A stretch of DNA of 64,000 bases, taken from an uncultured Bacteroidales bacterium. GTDB taxonomy: Bacteria; Bacteroidota; Bacteroidia; Bacteroidales; ML635J-15. Below, piece after piece: positions 61,980 through 64,000 of the stretch. The notes beneath the pieces were generated by a model. That model saw only the letters and a list, made by a program, of their open reading frames with translations. It had not been told where the DNA came from and ran no database searches. The first letter of the stretch is position 1. The number at the start of each line of letters is the position of its first letter. The stretch is taken from NCBI GenBank assembly GCA_937899245.1, contig CALDKB010000049.1, forward strand, positions 186,001 through 250,000, in the 5' to 3' direction. The position numbers and the translations under genes were made by a program.

Positions 61980-62516
61980 TTATTCGCCTTTGTCACGAGA
62001 ATGGTAATATTCCTTGTTGTTGGGGTTCAACTGGTTCGAATGATTATCTAGCTCCGCCTTGTTACGTTGAATATTGTTTGGGATGAATTCTATGCTATCA
62101 CAATAAACATCAAAATCTGCATACAGATTGTTATGGTTATGCAAATGGTTACAAAGATCCTGTCCTTTTAGATAATCCATTTTAACAACATAAGTTCCTG
62201 CACCTGTAAGAAATTCAATAACAGCCTGGTCGTTATTACCGCATCCCAAAACTCGTCTATCGCCACATTCCTGTTTACTTAGTTTTATTGAAATTACATT
62301 AATTAAACTAATCATCACATTATCATGTGAATTACTAAAACGCAAATACCAATAATGGTCTAAAAACATTTCTAATCTATTCATAATAAAATCTTTTAAT
62401 TCGTTATTATTTTTTTCATCTTCTTTTTTACTACCGTAATCTTGACATACATAATCGTCATCATAATCGTCGTCATAATCGTCATCGTCAAAATAATGAC
62501 ACCAATTTTTATTCAT
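61980..62516 (-). CDS. Hypothetical protein with Asp/Tyr-rich repeat
   Basis: 178 aa from ATG 62516 (upstream the frame has only a TTG at 62597). Residues 9-25 are an acidic run of (D)DDDY units (DDDDYDDDYDDDYV), encoded by an almost tandem gtcatcgtcataatc repeat that could vary by slippage. The rest is helical and then beta-like (NRLEMFLDHYWYLRF, GAGTYVVKMDYLKGQDL), with an Asn/His-rich end. I recognise no family. It lies after two micro-protein genes and has a structured leader (62532-62585). Confidence 0.65.
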   Translation of the reverse strand: MNKNWCHYFDDDDYDDDYDDDYVCQDYGSKKEDEKNNNELKDFIMNRLEMFLDHYWYLRFSNSHDNVMISLINVISIKLSKQECGDRRVLGCGNNDQAVIEFLTGAGTYVVKMDYLKGQDLCNHLHNHNNLYADFDVYCDSIEFIPNNIQRNKAELDNHSNQLNPNNKEYYHSRDKGE

Positions 62517-62531
62517 ACTTTTTACTAAAAG

Positions 62532-62585
62532 GAGAGCCGCACGAGAAACGCTCTCTCTTTGAATTATTACTGGACATTCTCGTGC
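62532..62585 (-). promoter_or_regulatory. Structured leader with two competing hairpins
   Basis: GCACGAGAA (62539-62547) pairs with TTCTCGTGC (62577-62585); GAGAGC (62532-62537) pairs with GCTCTC (62550-62555). The pairs interleave, so they form a pseudoknot or exclude each other. The structure sits in the 5' leader of the gene starting at 62516 and could control translation or termination. Confidence 0.45.
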
Positions 62586-62604
62586 ACATGTCCTCAAGCA
62601 TGTT

Positions 62605-62682
62605 TTATTTCTTCACATTGCCTCTACCATTACCACTTGGCTTTCCAGTTGTACTTGAATAGTTTGGGTTTCCTTTAGCCAT
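62605..62682 (-). CDS. Micro-protein, 25 aa (MAKGNPNY type)
   Basis: A 25-codon frame starting MAKGNPNYSS with the motif TGKPSGNGRGN and ending in NVKK. A near-perfect Shine-Dalgarno sequence (AGGAGGTG on the minus strand, 62691-62698) lies 8 bases before the ATG, rare in this genome and strong evidence for translation. The product is small, basic and probably unstructured. It resembles the second micro-protein at 62740 (TGHKSGKGRDN), so the two are tandem paralogues. Function unknown. Confidence 0.65.
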   Translation of the reverse strand: MAKGNPNYSSTTGKPSGNGRGNVKK

Positions 62683-62739
62683 AAATTACACCTCCTTTCT
62701 GAATTTTAGAATTAAACATCTAGTTTTCACACAACACCA

Positions 62740-62823
62740 CTATAAATCGTTGTCTCTACCTTTGCCAGACTTATGTCCTGTTTTCTTGCTAGGCCAACCT
62801 GCTGTTTGTTTGGTCTTTGCCAT
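62740..62823 (-). CDS. Micro-protein, 27 aa (MAKTKQTAGWP type)
   Basis: A 27-codon frame starting MAKTKQTAGWPSKK with TGHKSGKGRDNDL at the end. It shares the TGxxSGxGRxN pattern and the MAK start with the micro-protein 57 bp downstream. The upstream sequence has only a weak GGG as ribosome site. Basic and probably unstructured. It lies between the PDDEXK/TPR gene and the other micro-protein on the same strand. Confidence 0.55.
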   Translation of the reverse strand: MAKTKQTAGWPSKKTGHKSGKGRDNDL

Positions 62824-62918
62824 TGCTTTTACCCTTTTTTTTAAATTAAACTTAAGCATATAATATCCCTATAAATGTTTTTACACATTTTACAATCTGT
62901 TAAAATTCAGCAAATTAA

Positions 62919-64000
62919 CTACATATTAAAATCTATGTACCAGTATTTTTCTTCTAAAACTCTTTTTATTTCGAGACCTTCTTCGGACAATGGCAACTGC
63001 AACATTCCATTTCCTCGCTTTGCTTCCAATGCTCCAAGCAACAACTGCAACAAATAAGGTTCATCTGGTGCCACTTGCAAAGCCATTCTAAAACACTCTA
63101 TAGCTTTATCATACATTTTTTTATTAAAATATAAAACACCTAAAACACGCCATCCGTCCCAATACTCTGGCATCATATTAGTTATGTTTTCTGCTATCTT
63201 AAACTTTTTATCTGCGTTGCCAGTCCTCTCAACAGCTTTAATCCTGCTTTCAATATCATTTTCTATCTTTATTGGTATTAATTGAGGCTTACACTGGGTG
63301 ATTAAGAAGTAATTTGTAGCATAACTTTTTAATATGTAGTCGTTATTTACCTCATCTATCAAATCACTCAAGTTCTTATATTTATCAGAATTATGCTCCA
63401 ACAAATATAGCAAGTCAAAATAATTGACCTTAAGCACACCGCCATCATACTCATGTAGGCAATTCTCGTAAGATGTTGTTACATACCACTTAACAATTTT
63501 GCAATCTGCATCCTCATTACTCTCATATAAATTAAGTTGGCGCACAGCCTTTCTGTCGGTCATTATAGTTTCTTTATAAACATCTTTAGGTGTCAACTTA
63601 AATGTAGTCCTTTTTAGTTGGATTAGCAGTAATGTATCTCCTTGTTTTACCTTAATATCGACATCACCACTTTTGTGTTCATTCCCATTATTATCAACAA
63701 TAACAGTCCAGCCTTTATTTTCAAAGCACTCTGCAAGTTTATTTTCAAATTCTTTATTTGAAACAATCCTAATATCTTCATTTATATTTTTCCTATACAA
63801 ATCCAAAATCTTGGTTACAGAACTATACAACCATTCATTACCCAAAAACATTGTTGCTGTCAGCATTACCTCATCGCTAATCCTTATGAAAGGTTTTTGC
63901 ATTACATCATACGAAAGGTTATATCTGTCAAAATCACTATCATTAAAATCAAAGCAAAACAATGAAAATGTTTTATCAAACAAATCTTCAAATTTCGTCT
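62919..64000 (-). CDS. PDDEXK-like nuclease / TPR protein (5' end outside window)
   Basis: The frame is open to the window edge; the first possible start inside is a TTG at 63983, and sequence upstream of it (TKFED) is still coding, so the gene is cut. Visible domains: residues about 75-170 of the open frame are an endonuclease-like fold with FENKLAECFENKGWTVIV, HKSGDVDIKV (Asp) and LLLIQLKRTT (Gln-x-Lys), the D-QxK form of the PDDEXK site used by Mrr-type nucleases. The C-terminal third has a TPR pair (GWRVLGVLYFNKKMYDKAIE, FRMALQVAPDEPYLLQL). It may act in DNA defence; this is inferred from the motifs only. Confidence 0.7.
   Translation of the reverse strand, partial: TKFEDLFDKTFSLFCFDFNDSDFDRYNLSYDVMQKPFIRISDEVMLTATMFLGNEWLYSSVTKILDLYRKNINEDIRIVSNKEFENKLAECFENKGWTVIVDNNGNEHKSGDVDIKVKQGDTLLLIQLKRTTFKLTPKDVYKETIMTDRKAVRQLNLYESNEDADCKIVKWYVTTSYENCLHEYDGGVLKVNYFDLLYLLEHNSDKYKNLSDLIDEVNNDYILKSYATNYFLITQCKPQLIPIKIENDIESRIKAVERTGNADKKFKIAENITNMMPEYWDGWRVLGVLYFNKKMYDKAIECFRMALQVAPDEPYLLQLLLGALEAKRGNGMLQLPLSEEGLEIKRVLEEKYWYIDFNM

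Overview
The window is Bacteroidota chromosome, almost certainly order Bacteroidales. Support: promoters of the TTTG-N(19-23)-TAnnTTTG type precede both tRNAs and many genes, Shine-Dalgarno sequences are scarce, there are two TonB-dependent receptors with an N-terminal carboxypeptidase-regulatory-like domain, two FISUMP-domain surface proteins, a YARHG/DUF3160 lipoprotein, and Bacteroidota-type LysS, QueA and DUF2027-Smr proteins. The genus cannot be told. No integrase, transposase, plasmid gene or phage structural gene was found.

Layout. (1) 1-6.3 kb is core: end of a DUF3298-like gene, 5-formyl-THF cyclo-ligase, a reverse-strand deacetylase-like gene, then a tight operon of lipid kinase, two secreted proteins and folC, followed by tRNA-Val. 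(2) 6.6-23.5 kb is an accessory island beginning beside tRNA-Val. It looks like a type I restriction-modification locus that has been broken and filled: an intact hsdM without hsdS, a YhcG-type nuclease, a tight three-gene cassette (DUF1848 protein; 1324-aa methyltransferase-like/SF1 helicase/PIN fusion; WYL-CFI-box protein), a truncated second hsdM start, an overlapping three-gene cassette (VUT-family transporter; GT-epimerase-GT fusion; kinase-like/GT/GT/radical-SAM fusion with an internal TAG), a second copy of the hsdM start, the hsdR 3' end, and a GIY-YIG/DUF5655 nuclease. The two hsdM starts are an exact 43-bp direct repeat flanking the glycosyltransferase/radical-SAM cassette. (3) 23.6-36.4 kb: pepA, a zinc-ribbon protein, a TPP riboswitch controlling a TonB receptor (predicted thiamine uptake), a FISUMP gene with a broken signal-peptide start, and cell-envelope operons (two TPR paralogues, CapA, DUF3160, lipoprotein). 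(4) 36.5-59 kb: tRNA-Asp, a DUF4143 ATPase next to 33-bp tandem repeats, elbB, MATE pump, M20 dipeptidase, iorAB, PlsC-like acyltransferase, queA, DUF2027-Smr, a kinase-RapZ fusion, a second FISUMP gene, glycosyltransferase, OmpH-like protein, TonB receptor, 7TM-HD phosphodiesterase, lysS. (5) 59-64 kb is a reverse-strand accessory stretch of small lipoproteins, a LytTR-like regulator, an Asp/Tyr-rich protein with a structured leader, two unannotated 25-27 aa paralogous micro-proteins, and a PDDEXK-like/TPR protein cut by the window edge.

Main candidates for undescribed biology are the methyltransferase-helicase-PIN cassette (9.7-15.5 kb), which looks like a defence module by content and location, and the VUT/GT/radical-SAM cassette (15.9-22.2 kb), whose domain combination I do not recognise from any described system.
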